Shown here: positions 22,567-33,545 of the stretch, one piece after another | Position numbering within the stretch: the stretch's first letter is position 1 | Layout: every line of letters begins with the position of its first letter | Assembly: GCA_964017145.1 (NCBI GenBank) | Contig: OZ024850.1 | Span: 248,001-312,000, forward strand | Direction: 5' to 3' | Origin: Agrocybe praecox | Taxonomy: Eukaryota; Basidiomycota; Agaricomycetes; Agaricales; Agrocybaceae | Length of the DNA stretch: 64,000 nucleotides | The notes under the pieces: generated by a model | Told to the model about the DNA's origin: nothing | The model's database searches: none | Seen by the model: the letters and a program-made list of their open reading frames with translations, nothing else | Program-made: the position numbers and the translations under genes

Positions 22567-24708
22567 ATGCCCCTCCCATCCCTTCCAGAGACGCAGATAC
22601 CATGGTCGCCTAATATTCGTAATGCATTCCGTGATCTAAACGAGCGGTTCAGCACATGCCAAGCCTATCTACAATCAGAGAGCCTTGATAAACATCGTCT
22701 TGAGCGACATGCAAACGTGTTTATGGCAGAAGTCTTCCCATTGATATTAATCTTGGATGAATATGCTCCTGATGAGAACCTCCCACTACAGTGGCTGGAA
22801 GATGTCAGTAATCATTGTCTCGAGGTCTTCTATCTCTTAGATGAAAATTTGAATGCATTACATGGAGAGTAAGTATTATACATGCAATTTCCGCCAAGTA
22901 ATTGAGAACCTGTTATACTCTACAGAACCGAGTCAAATGTAATTCAACACCAGCCTATCTCCTTGACTAAAACAGCAAGGACCGGGCGCCCAAAAAAGGA
23001 GATTGATCCTGACGTCCTAAGAGATGCGTTATCAGCAAATCGCCGGATATCATTGACAGCATTAGGGAAGCTTCTTGGGGTCCATAGGCACACTGTACGA
23101 GCCAGGATGAATGAGCTCGGAATTACTTCCACATCATTTGACCCAATATCCGATGATGAGCTTGACAACATCATTCGAAAATATCGGAACAACCATCCGG
23201 ATGCTGGAAGGGGATACACTATGGGACACATACGGGCGAAGTATGGCATTCGCGTTCAACGAGACAGGGTTGTCCAGTCTATGAATAGAGTTGATGGGCT
23301 TGGACAGTATATGCGTCAGCGCATTATCCAAAAGAAGAAATGTCAGGTCTATGGCGTACCCCGCCCCAATGCACTGTGGCATATTGATGGCCACCATAAG
23401 CTTATTCAATGGGGCATTGTAATCCATGGCATCGCAGATGGTTACTCTCGCAAGGTATGTGATTACGTGTCAAGGATTAACTATACTACAGATATGAAAT
23501 GACTGTTTTTAGGTTACAGGATTACGGGCCAACAATAACAATACTGCGGATACGGTTCTCCAAATGTTTCTCAAGGCTATTGAGCGTCATGGCATCCCTT
23601 CGAGGGTTCGAGGCGATCAGGGTGGGGAAAATCGTGATGTATCGATTTTGATGGTTCTGCTACGTGGAATTAATCGGGCCAGCTTTATGTGGGGATCTTC
23701 GGTTTTCAACACACGTATAGAGCGACTCTGGGTTGAGGTTGGCAAGAGATTCATACGGGCATGGCGTGCTTTCTTTCAACGCCTCGAAAGAATTCATTTA
23801 ATGGACCGCAAGAATCATTCACACAGATGGCTACTGCATTATCTTTTTCTGAAAGAAATTAATCTTGACTGTGATTCCTTTTGCGAAGAATGGAACGTGC
23901 ATCCAATTTCGGGAGCGGGTGGAAATTATTCACCCAATGTACGTGTCTCATGAATTAGAAGGACACATTAGCGAACATTGACTTTTAATACCCAGGACCT
24001 TTCTTTCATGGGATCATTAGCGAACGGATCCTATACTGATGACTGTTCAGAAATGACAGCTCAGGAAATTAATGAGTTCTACGGCTATCACGAGGACGGC
24101 AATCCAATCGACACAGACAGTGATAGCGATAGCGATGGAACGAACAGCGACATGGAAGAAATCATGGAAGAAATAGATGTCGACACATCTGACCACAGTG
24201 GAAACAACTCAGAAACTAACAGTCCAGAGGTTCTACATGGGGACGAAATGCTGGTAGACTCGGCTAGCGAGGATGATGAAATGAACGACATGTGTAGCAG
24301 TGTGTCTTCACAGAATACCAGATCCGACAGCGAACCATTTGATGTCGCAAATGTACGTCATCATATCATCATCCTATTATCTGTGGATAACCTTTTGCGT
24401 AGATCATTGATTCAAATATCCGTCACGATCCTGTTCAAGTTCCTGCCGGAACAATACCACTTGATTCTCAGCAACTCATACTGTTTGAAAAGGCCCTGAA
24501 CCTTCTTCGGGACAGCAACGAGCTTCCCGATGGCTACGGAATCCTCCCAGCTGAGTGGGATGTGTCTGGGTACCCAACAACCGAAGTAATTACCGTTGGA
24601 TTGCAGAAGAATTCATTTCCAATTTCTTTACCTGATGATAAATGGCGACCTCGAGCAGAGGATTGGGTACGTGGTATCTACATTATGAATAGTATACTAC
24701 ATCCATAG
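22567..24708 (+). CDS. DDE integrase-core transposase with HTH domain
   Basis: Exons 22567-22868, 22926-23454, 23513-23938, 23996-24352 and 24403-24708 give 639 residues in phase. Residues about 115-170 contain a resolvase/homeodomain-like HTH (ISLTALGKLLGVHRHTVRAR) after a TGRPKKEI basic patch. The RNase-H-fold core follows: first Asp in LWHIDGHHKL, second Asp in RVRGDQGGEN, Glu in RIERLWVEVG. This is the integrase-core type found in many Agaricomycete genomes and related to IS3/retroviral integrases. The C-terminus after residue 420 is acidic (DTDSDSDSDG). All catalytic residues and splice sites look intact, so the enzyme is potentially active. It is expected to bind the iterated TIR units. 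Confidence 0.85.
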
Positions 24709-24787
24709 CATAGAGAAATATGTACTTAAGATGTAAGCACAATATATAACCCAATCATTCCTCTCTTTTTTCTTTAAAGTTATTATC

Positions 24788-27115
24788 ATGGCACCTGGAC
24801 AAAACTTGGGAAAACGACGTGCTCGAAGTCCCACAATGTCGATCAGTGATGGTTCCAGTGATCATGAGAATAACCAATCTCCATCTCCTTTGCCCCCTCC
24901 TCCCAGAAAGCGCCTTCGCTCTGCCACTACTGCAAATTCTGGCGGGAGCGCATCAGGTTCATCGTCTCTACCTTCTTCTCGTAGTGGTACCAAGATCTCT
25001 GGGCTAGCTGCTGTTCGTTCTCTGCTCAACTCAGCGTCTGGAGAAGCTTTGCGCACTAACTACTGACAGAATCATGCATGAGTTCCTGGTAGTTGCCCAA
25101 TTAAGGTGATGCATCCACAGCGGAAATGGCCACAAGGCCCAAAGTCATGTATCAGGGTGACTGACAGTGACTAGAGAGCTGTAGTCATGTGAAAATCATG
25201 TGATCTGGTGCACAGCCACCAAAAATCAAAGTTGTAGAGAAAATTTCAAAAGCTATGCTAAATATTTTTTATTACATAATCATCAACAGTTCAGCCACAA
25301 AACACAAAATATCCACAGAAAGCCGGATACAAATCAAAATAAAAGATTGAAATATTTATAGCAAACTAAAAATAAATTCTAAAATCATCAAAAAATGTGT
25401 GCTATACCATTTTAGGCTTGAACTAATCAAATATGTAAAGTGTTCTAAAAATAGATCGAGCTAAAAATAGACTTATCTTTTATCTAGTCTTATCTCAGTC
25501 CCATCTATCATCCATCAAAGGCCTTTATCTCAAAATCTCAAAGTCCAAAGTCCTCTTGCCTTATTGGGTTGTTTGGATGTGACATCACTCAAAGGCCTTG
25601 TTTGTTTTGTACCATGCCTGCCCCTGCCTGCTGACATCATTATTTATTATTTGTTTGTATTTGAGGCCATATAAACATATGAGTGGAGCCCAAACATGTA
25701 AATAGAGGCAAGCAAAAAGTCATGTGCATAGATTTTGATCCCATCAAATATAAACACATGATTATCACATGATAAGTCACAAACAGTCACAATAAGCCAG
25801 CCAGAGGGCTTGATACATGAATTTGGGCCACTAGGCCAAGGCCACTGTGGATGCATCACCTTAATTGGGCAATTACCAGAACTTGATGCATAAATCTGTC
25901 CGCACTGGCTGCTTTGTGTGGCCTAAAGGGTAAATCCAAGGCTTCCACGAATGCAAAGCGTCCCAAGGCAAGAGCTGGGAGCAAGAAGACAGCTACGGTA
26001 AGTCAGTGGGATATCAACTGGAAGTCGGTCACATTCTTATAATGCATTTACATTAGGATGGCACCTTTTGTCTAGCATGCATTGTCTTCCTGACATGTGG
26101 TATCAAGACTGTATGCATATCTACTTATATTTCTTGTTGCTCGCTCATAGGCAATATTTGTTTAGGCACCTATAGCGAAGGATGATGCGCTCGGGCCTAT
26201 CTACATCACCAGACAAAAGGTTTCTGTCACACCTTCCGATATTGTCCCACTTGTGCAGCATGGTCTGTGCGCTGTTGAAAAGGACGGATTCACATTCTCG
26301 AAGGACGATACATACGAAGTCTTGAACAGTCTTTTCAGTACCCACTTCGAGAACGTCTACACCTTCTTTCGAGACCACGGTCGGGACTTCAAGAGTGATC
26401 TACTTTCTGATTGGCTCGTCTGCACCAAGGCATCAGGTCATGGTTGTGGGGTCGTAGTCCTCTCTGACGATAAACACTTTCCCAACGGACAAGATATCCA
26501 TACAGCCACTCAAGTTGGAAAGGCCAAGTACGATTTCAATGAAGGAATTTTATTTTTAAGTGAGTTACAAATTCAATCTTTCTGTTTATATCACCATATT
26601 TAAATGCTATAGTTACACGTGAGGCTATCCCAGCCAAGAATATTAGAAATCGCAAAATCGGCGGCTCTCAAAGGATTTATGAGATCGAAGCTAACATTGA
26701 CCAGAGCGACTCGGATGTGGAGATTCTGGAATCAATTCTGGAATCCGAAGACGAAGTTCAAACCCTCTCTGACACGGACGCAGCTCGCCCCGGACCCTCA
26801 AACCTCAATGCTGGTACGGCATTGTCAAGAGTTTTGCGATCAGCATCGAGTCGCTCCACTACTACCACATCCTCGGCTGAGCTTAATATTGAATGCAGTG
26901 CTCGGGAGGTCCCTGGTAAGCGAACAAGATAATTATTCATTATTATTTCTCTGATTCGATGTGATACATCATTTACAGAGAGCCAAACTGACGAATCAAA
27001 TGGTATCGAGTCCCGGCACACTTCTGTAGCCTCTGTTGAAGAGGTTATGCGGTATGTCTGCAGTGTGACAACTGTGGACGCCAATGAAGACCCCTGGAAT
27101 AACTCTGATATCTAG
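24788..27115 (+). CDS. Ser-rich probable nuclear protein of the transposon, function unknown
   Basis: Exons 24788-25012, 25893-25997, 26166-26559, 26613-26915 and 26979-27115 join in phase to 387 residues if the first intron (25013-25892) is spliced across a nested element. The N-terminus is Ser/Pro-rich with basic clusters (GKRRARSP, PPPPRKRLRS) that look like nuclear-localisation signals. Exon 2 is Lys-rich (KASTNAKRPKARAGSKK). The middle part (VYTFFRDHGRDFKSDLLSDW ... GKAKYDFNEGILFL) looks folded but I do not recognise it. The C-terminus is acidic and Ser-rich. It starts 79 bp after the transposase stop on the same strand. It could be a DNA-binding helper of transposition. The first intron and its acceptor are inferred. 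Confidence 0.6.
25073..25891. mobile_element. Nested TIR element at a splice acceptor
   Basis: About 819 bp. The ends are inverted copies of ATGCATGAGTTCCTGGTAGT, with the strongest block GCCCAATTAAGGTGATGCAT shared by both arms; similarity continues about 100 bp inward. AATC stands just before the left end and again one base beyond the right end, a likely 4-bp target duplication. Without the element the sequence reads CTAAC, CTGACAG, AATCTGTCC, a normal fungal intron end followed by coding sequence that stays in frame. The inside is AT-rich and non-coding. Confidence 0.7.
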
Positions 27116-27379
27116 ATTTTGCCAGCTACGTATCCCTCAGCCTTCCCAAGTAATGTTTTGATATCACACTCTGCCTAGCCTTGTTAATTTCAGTCTCATC
27201 GAGCTTCCCGTCATTATTACGTTACATTCTATACCTATTTACACAACTAGTCACTCGTTTAACATACCTACTACTCTTTACACCCATTATTTACCTCAAT
27301 AATACACCCGTTTAATGTATGCATGGCTTACTTAAGTTCATGCCGCATACCTGGCATTAGTGCCGTGTATATGTAACAA
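27116..27379. other. 3' flank inside transposon, no gene
   Basis: AT-rich sequence between the 387-residue gene and the right TIR. No frame or repeat was noticed. Confidence 0.5.
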
Positions 27380-27675
27380 GTGCCGAACGGCTTATTTAGG
27401 GATCATAACGGCCATCGAATGATCCCGGCAGGGACGGCATGACGAAAAATTAAATCACTGGACTTGGTGGATAATAAATGCTTCGTTGGTGGATAACGGA
27501 CGACACTTGGTGGATAATACATAAAGTTGGTGGATAATGCTAAATTGAAGTGGATAATTGACCAAGTTGCTGGATAATTGACGTCAGTTGGTGGATAATG
27601 TGACCGACTTGGTGGATAATACACCAAAGTTGGTTATAAATCTACATTTGATTTTTGTACGATCCGGCACTCATA
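27380..27675 (-). repeat. Right terminal inverted repeat with eight iterated units
   Basis: 296 bp, complementary to 20,107-20,422 with roughly 90 percent identity by eye. It has eight units instead of nine, which accounts for the 20-bp length difference. Confidence 0.85.
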
Positions 27676-27681
27676 CTGGTA
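27676..27681. repeat. Target site duplication CTGGTA, right copy
   Basis: Identical in sequence and orientation to 20,101-20,106 and placed directly outside the right terminus CCGGCACTCATA. Confidence 0.85.
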
Positions 27682-28681
27682 TGCATATGCACTTTGCCAA
27701 TTGTTAAGAAGAAAGGTACATGCAGTATCCAACAAATTTTGAAATGTAAGATTGATTTTCAATGGATTGAACAATTTATCAGAATATTTGGGAATTAGCA
27801 TGCAGCCCTGGCACATTGAGGTAAGAGGAGTTATTGTGCTTGATGGTTTCTCAAGCTGTTGATAAGCATGAATTCCAAACACAGGAAAAATATACTCACT
27901 TTGAATACCCATATTATCAGCCTTTCCATTGACATTAACAACAACCATATCCATGCACTCAACAGTGTTTATGAAAGATCTAGGAATAGCTTTGATAGTA
28001 TTATTTTCCTCTATGTCCTGGAAGTTATAATCATTGACAAGGCTATTGGGATGAAATTTAAACTGTGTATAACAGTCAAGATGTTGGAAGGGAAGGACAT
28101 ATAGCTGGGTGACTGCATTTGGTATGCAGGAATTTTTAGCAAGATGTTTGTTAAGATATTCTTTTAAATGATAAGAGAATAATGGTGCCTTATAGTCTTG
28201 TTCTATCCTTGTAATAAGAAACCCAGGAGATGGTGCATATTTGGCAATTTTAATGATTGGCCACTGGTTCAATAGAGTTGGAGGTTTTTCTGCTGGGTCA
28301 ACCGACTCAAGATAATTATCAAACATGGATATTTTCTCTTTCATGAAAGCCAGTCGATCATTTGAGAGAATTTGTCTCTTTGATTAGATGCTCTCCATGC
28401 TTCCTTGAAAAAATCAACATGAAATCTTTCAAATGCCTCAGTGTTATAGTTGTCTGTTGTCCCAAAATGCTGGATAGACTCATTGTAATGGAGTAGAGAG
28501 TGAAATTTAGGGATTTTAAGGTCCAGACAGATGCCAGTTTTGATGAAAAAGTCTTTGTATTGCCGGAATTGACTGAGTGCATCCTGCAGATAGCCCAAAG
28601 TAGTGTTGTATTGTGCAAGGTAAATGAAGTCTCGTAACACTGGGTGCACAGCTGAATATTGCACACCCTTATATCTGACAT
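27682..28681 (-). pseudogene. Plavaka-type (CACTA-like) transposase C-terminal fragment
   Basis: On the minus strand the 28,664-28,341 part reads FIYLAQYNTTLGYLQDAL, then IPKFHSLLHYNESIQHFGTT, DNYNTEAFERFHVDF and AWRASNQRDKFSQMIDWL. This is the conserved C-terminal region of Agaricomycete Plavaka transposases (YNTE-x-x-ER-x-H-x-DF). A frameshift at about 28,343 must be crossed to continue MKEKISMFDNYL to LLNQWPIIKIAKYAP and on to WQSAYAYQ, where the 7.6-kb transposon enters. The N-terminal two thirds, including the catalytic part, are absent. Re-joining the flanks across the target duplication gives a stop three residues later, so the fragment was already dead or near its end. Confidence 0.75.
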
Positions 28682-29900
28682 TTATTTATCTTCCTCCACA
28701 CCTTGTTCGTCAACACCAATGTGAGATTCCTCCGGTTCTGGTGCTTGTATCAGGGTTTGGAAGAAAGGCTGACACTACTGCTGCACTCCTGGTGTATTGT
28801 TTATACAAGCTTTTTCACCTAAGTAATAGATATAGATACAGATTAGTAAAAGTCCTGAAAGTTATAATTGATTGGTAAGACTGACCATATCGTAGAAATC
28901 AGCCGCGACCTCGTCTTTATCACCTCCAGTCCACGAGATGATCAAAAGCGAAGGAATAACATCTTATTCTTCTTCTCGAATGACGTGCATTATTTTGCGT
29001 GTATTTGTCTAGGTGCGAGGTAGAGACAGGATGATTGCACTTGGGATGCATACACGCATGTACTATACAGTAAGATGGGAGAGGGAGGACAATGACATTG
29101 GATAGATCGAATAGGCAAAGGGGAAATATGGTGAATTTTATTTGGAGCAGAACAAGATTAGTACAGGAACATTCGACATAAAAGAAACAAGTGGAGGGCG
29201 ATCCTGAAATGTGGGGCGTGACTGAGTCGCGTTAAGTAGGAGGAAAGGTTCCCGCGGCACGCAGGAGAAACACTAGCTAGCGGCGTTGGATCCATGTAGC
29301 GCAGAGGAATGAGGGATATCGAAAGTCGAGAGTAACATGTGAAGTTTGACAGGGTACACGGGAAAGTGGGAGCAAAAAAAAGTGACCATGGGGGCGAAGA
29401 TGACGCGCAGGGGCCCATCATATATCGAATAACATGTGGATAGAACAATCGGATGGAGGTGAAATGAGGGAAGTGACTGAGTCGCGTGAGGTAAGAGACA
29501 AGAAGGCGGATGCATGCTGGAAATCAACCAGCAAGCGACGTTGGAGCTATTTAGCGCGGAGGAAGGAGGGATAACGGCAGTCAAGCGTAGCATGTAAAAT
29601 TTGAAAGGGTATGCGAGAAAGTGGGAAGGATAGAAAGAATGAGCGGAGGGATAGCATAAGCCTTGACATAGTATTGGGAAGGCTGGTGGGACATGCATGT
29701 ATACAGTAAAATGAGGGCGGACAGGGGCACTAGCTCGACCTTTCGATCAATGAGGCAGAAATGAGAGCCACGGGTGTTTGATTAGGATAGGAAAGAATGA
29801 TAGGGAGCAGTCCGTAATACGTCAAATGACGTCCGACGTGGAGAGAAACAAGCAGGGGACGACGAATTGCGTTGAGTCGTATTCGCGTGGTGACGGTAAG
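28682..29900. other. Gene-free stretch, purine-rich from 29.0 kb
   Basis: The region 28,682-28,880 has no recognisable coding continuation of the Plavaka transposase. From about 29,000 the plus strand is purine-rich with a direct, imperfect repeat of roughly 250 bp (29,170-29,400 versus 29,450-29,690; shared GTGACTGAGTCGCGT and AGCGACGTTGGA/GCGGCGTTGGA segments). Confidence 0.45.
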
Positions 29901-29949
29901 GCTGCTGCATTTCTCGAAAAAAAACTAGAAAGTTATCATGGAGGCAGAG

Positions 29950-30990
29950 GGACGTGTGATGCCGGACTGAAAAAGAAGGGAACGTCGGAAGTAACGGAGG
30001 GTTGGGACTCCTAAGGATGGGAATAGGGATTATCATTAGCAGGCCGTGAACGTGAACGTGGAGGGAAGTCCGGGGTAGAAGGAACAAGCGAGCGGGAAGA
30101 CTGTGTCGTGTAAAGTAGGAGAAAGACCACCGCATGTTCGAATGGAATCTCCAAGCGACGTTGAAGCGTTGTGAGGACGAGGAAAGATGGGCGCAGACGA
30201 GTAATGTGTGGAAGGGTGTGCGTAACATTGAGGAGCGGATTCGATGGTCGCTATGGGTGCGTGAATTAACGGATTTTTGCGTACAAGCATTCATATCGAA
30301 GAATGAAGAACGAATGGATGGATGGGTTCAGGAAGGTGTGCTGATGGGGCCTGTGGATGCGGTTGTCCTCAGGAGGGCGATGGCGGGTTATGGCATACTT
30401 GTACAATGAGGGACGTCCGACATTGGAGAGGGCGTAAAGGACGTTTTCTCAAAAAGGGTCAGGCGTACGGTGCGTATGAGTTAGGCAATTATTATGGTTG
30501 CGGAGTGGGATATGCCCTAATGCAAAGAAATATCAATATCAAACGTGTTTATCTCAAGGAGGAATAAGATACCTGCTGACAATCAATATCAAGGAAGGGC
30601 TTCAGATTGACGCTCTCCCTGGTCCCACGGGGATCTAATAGCACTTGTATCCATCCTTCTCCGAGAGGGGTAGCCACGGCGCGTCAGGCTTTTAGAGTGC
30701 GGAGAGGAAGCCGAGGTCGAGCGAGCTTGTCAAGAGAGGGCATTGGGAGGAGGGCAGGTCGATAGCGCGAAGAAGGCCCATCCCAACAAGAAAAGCTCCA
30801 CCATCCAGATACCAAGCTCGGTGCTGGCGGCGCTGGTCGTCGGTCGTTCGGAACGAAACCCATTCAGGGGGTTCAAATTCGCGTAAATTCGACCCACACG
30901 TGATGCGTTTGTCGTGAGCCGGCTTCGGCAGAGAAAGACGCGTCGCAAACGCGTCTTGTATCTAAAGCTAAAGCACCGACACCCATTCCC
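29950..30990 (+). repeat. R1 and R2 repeat copy
   Basis: The region 30,070-30,480 matches R1 (GGGAAGACTGT, GTTGAAGCG, GATGGGGCCTGTGGATGCGG). The region 30,790-30,990 matches R2, including the inverted ACGCGTC pair around GCAAA and a GTATCTAAAGCTAAA end shared with 10,050. The order R1 then R2 is the same as at 640-1,885. Confidence 0.65.
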
Positions 30991-30999
30991 CGAAATATT

Positions 31000-31893
31000 C
31001 TATCCAATTCGTCACGGTACTATAGGACTTTTATGTCTCTAAGTATATCCACACCTTTGTTCCTCCTGCTTCCCAATTGTTTTTGTACCCAATGTCCATG
31101 TTTTCTTTCTTTCTCGTAGTACATTTATTTCTATGTTCTCGTCGACTTATCCTTTCTCTCGATGTATGCTTTCATCTTCCTCATCTGACGGCCCATTTCT
31201 TTCGCCTCGTATCCTCCCCGCATTTCTCAGTTATCAATCAACCGTTCATCCTGTGCGGGTATGTGCAACTATTCTGGTCTTCCAGCCGGGCACTCCCAGG
31301 CCATAGTTCGATTTCTATCTTTCTAATATTTTGGAATTGAATTCTCTCGTATTTTTGCGCAGGTCATTTGCTCTGCATTGGGTCTTGGTACCTGACGCAT
31401 CTGCTCGTTGGTCGCTTTCTTGTCTTAGTGCATGCGTTTCCTCCCTTCTCAGAGTTTCTGTCGTCATTTAATAACAATTTCACGTTTCAGAGGCTTCTCC
31501 GTTCGTTAAATTTATTTGAGCACTACTTAGTACAGTACGTTGCTTCACATTCACAATATTATTCCGTTGGCATCCCAACAGACATAAGACTGCTTTTATA
31601 CCACTTTGTTAGATGATATCTTTATCCAAAGAGAAAAGGTGAAGTTACATGTGACTGTACAGTCAACCTTTTCCTGTGGAAACATGCAAAGAGATATGTT
31701 ATCTTTGTCTTCAAATATTTCCGTGCCAGAAAATGGGTTCTTTATCTTTTGGGATTCAGATCCCGTTTATTCCAAATTTATTCGAAAGAAAAAGTATTGG
31801 ATTTCAGGCAACATACATATATCTAATAATCCCTTTCCCAGGGAAAAAGAGGTCAGCGCCAGCGGTGTCAGATTTGACCATAATATCCTGCTC
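31000..31893. other. T-rich repeat flank and AT-rich intergenic DNA
   Basis: The region 31,000-31,330 resembles the T-rich tail behind the R2 copy at 10,080. The rest is AT-rich 3' flank of the minus-strand NACHT gene. Open frames are short and show no domain. Confidence 0.4.
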
Positions 31894-32819
31894 TTAATCA
31901 AAATCCATCAGCATTTTTTCGCAGATCTCCTTGAAATTATCGCGCAGATATTTTTCAGTGGCCTGGTCAGAGTCGTAATCGTCGTCGTCCAGGTGTATAG
32001 TAAAGACGACGGGAGCCATCTGTACTCCATGAATGAAATTTTTGATATTGCTTTCCGGACGGCTGCAGACGAGGAATCGAATGGGGCACGGGGAGTAGGA
32101 TTCTATGAGACGCTTGATGGTCTCCAAGATATCGCGCTGGCTGGAATGGTCGACGCACTCATCCAGACCATCTATAACTATGAGACGGGGGACACTCTGG
32201 GCCTCCTTGGCATAGAACACCATTAACGGGTCCATCACAAGCGATACGAACTGCGTTCGCAAGGACTTGCTGAAAATGAGTGGATCGTAGGCGATGTAAC
32301 TGGACACCGCGGTACGTATAGTGGGATGAATGCCACAGATTTGGTAGGCGAGTGTCGAAACAAGAAACTTGGAATGATTTCTCGTGCCATCGCTCGAACC
32401 GAAAAAGAAACTAGCAAGCAAAGTTCCTTCCTGCATACAACGCTCGCAGACGCTTCTCCCGATGGCGGATTTCCCAGCACCTGCTGCTCCAGTGATCCAG
32501 TTAACGCCCTTTTCGCGAGTATGTTCGTGTACTCCTGCAATCCAGTCTATAATGGCTTGTATGACCGCCACACGTGTTCCCGGATGGCACTTTGGTGGGT
32601 CGAAGATGTGACCTGAATTATGAAGGGCATTGGGCGCGACAGCTTCCAGAAGTCTTTCATATCCACCTGTATGACTCAAATACGTGATTTACTGTAAAGA
32701 AAATATTGTTATCTACCCTTTTCTCCATAGTGAACATGGGAGTTTTGAACGAACGTCCCTCCAGTGACAAGGGCTTGCGATGCTGAGAAGAGTGACACTG
32801 AGGGCTGATTTCCGTCCAT
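31894..32819 (-). CDS. NACHT-domain NTPase, C-terminally truncated
   Basis: Two exons, 32819-32717 and 32666-31894, give 291 residues. The N-terminus GGTFVQNSHVHYG and the linker LLEAVAPNALHNSG, then FDPPKCHPGTRVAV, are hallmarks of the large Agaricomycete NACHT family. Walker A is GAAGAGKSA in a VNWITGAAGAGKSA context (about residue 95) and Walker B is LIVIDGLDEC (about residue 200), followed by the sensor region RFLVCSRPE. The frame stops at LMDFD, soon after the sensor, so the rest of the NACHT helical part and any WD40, ankyrin or TPR sensor are missing. Usual family members are several hundred residues longer. It may be a remnant, or a short NTPase-only form. It adds a second NLR class to the patatin NLR remnants around it. 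Confidence 0.75.
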
Positions 32820-32991
32820 AAAATGTCCTCAAAATGTCGAAGGATGTACCAGAGCGAAAAATGTCATGTATGAGTAAGATGGCAGAGGAGAAACCGGAGC
32901 GGGAAATATGTGCGAACGTACTCGAGTAGGCTCGTGACCAGCCGCAGAATGAGATATCGCGAAGCGATGGAGAATCTCGATCCTCCGGCTG
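32820..32991. promoter_or_regulatory. Upstream region of NACHT gene
   Basis: 172 bp between the NACHT start and an inverted-repeat element. No other frame is convincing and no motif is named. Confidence 0.3.
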
Positions 32992-33519
32992 GTGCAACTG
33001 AGTTTAAAATGGGAGTCTAACGCCACCGGCTCATGTAAGCGTCCCCGTTTAGATAATTCACTTTTGAGGAGACCTAAAAATAAATTGATATGGCGGCGAG
33101 CTTGCGGCGAACGACTTAGGCAACACAAAGAAATTCTCAACGGGTCGTTTTTACAGTGTTCCATCGACCCCGGCGAATGCTGCACCAGTCATGTTCAAAA
33201 ATTACTTGAAAACTTGTTGAAAACCACCTTTTCCGCCTAGGATTAATGCATCTCCAAGCATTAAGGTCAATTCGATAGCTTTTCGATGGAATAAGGCCCC
33301 GAATTTGATCATAAGTAAGTGGGGACTGTCATCAGTGGTGAATCCGACATGGTAGTACGAAAAAAGTGTGTTTTTCGACGCCATTAACGATGAACAACGC
33401 GATTTTGGCAGCCGCAAGTTATATTTAGGTATCCCGGAAAGTGAATTATCTAAACGGGGACGCTTACATGAGCTGATGGCGATCATAAGCGTTAGACCCC
33501 CTTTTAAACTCAGCTGGAC
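32992..33519. mobile_element. Small inverted-repeat element
   Basis: Ends GTGCAACTGAGTTTAAAA and, inverted, GTCCAGCTGAGTTTAAAA. Both arms go on through GCTCATGTAAGCGTCCCCGT and TTAGATAATTCACTTT, giving arms of about 110 bp. I could not find a convincing target duplication. The interior has no coding potential. It is probably a MITE. Confidence 0.6.
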
Positions 33520-33545
33520 AGGTCGTCAAATCGAGGTCCTGCTCA

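Larger units (their letters stand above)
20107..27675. mobile_element. 7.57-kb TIR DNA transposon, IS3EU-like, with three genes
   Basis: Bounded by inverted repeats that begin TATGAGTGCCGGATCGTACA (left) and end with its complement (right), and by direct copies of CTGGTA outside. Inside lie a BTB gene (minus), a DDE integrase-core transposase (plus) and a Ser-rich nuclear-type protein (plus), plus two smaller inverted-repeat insertions. From memory of transposon classification, a 6-bp duplication with termini TAY...RTA and an IS3/retroviral-type DDE core points to IS3EU; the assignment is inference. The element interrupts a Plavaka transposase fragment on the minus strand. The transposase frame is complete, so the element could be autonomous. 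Confidence 0.85.

Noticed and set aside
22567..24708. Assignment of the transposase to Ginger or to a retroviral integrase remnant
   Set aside because: No gag, RT or protease remains are present and the target duplication is 6 bp, not the 4 bp expected for Ginger; but this rests on remembered superfamily traits.
18900..28900. Continuation of NLR copy 2 beyond the transposon insertions
   Set aside because: No NB-ARC or TPR sequence reappears to the right of 28,681, so copy 2 is truncated rather than merely interrupted.
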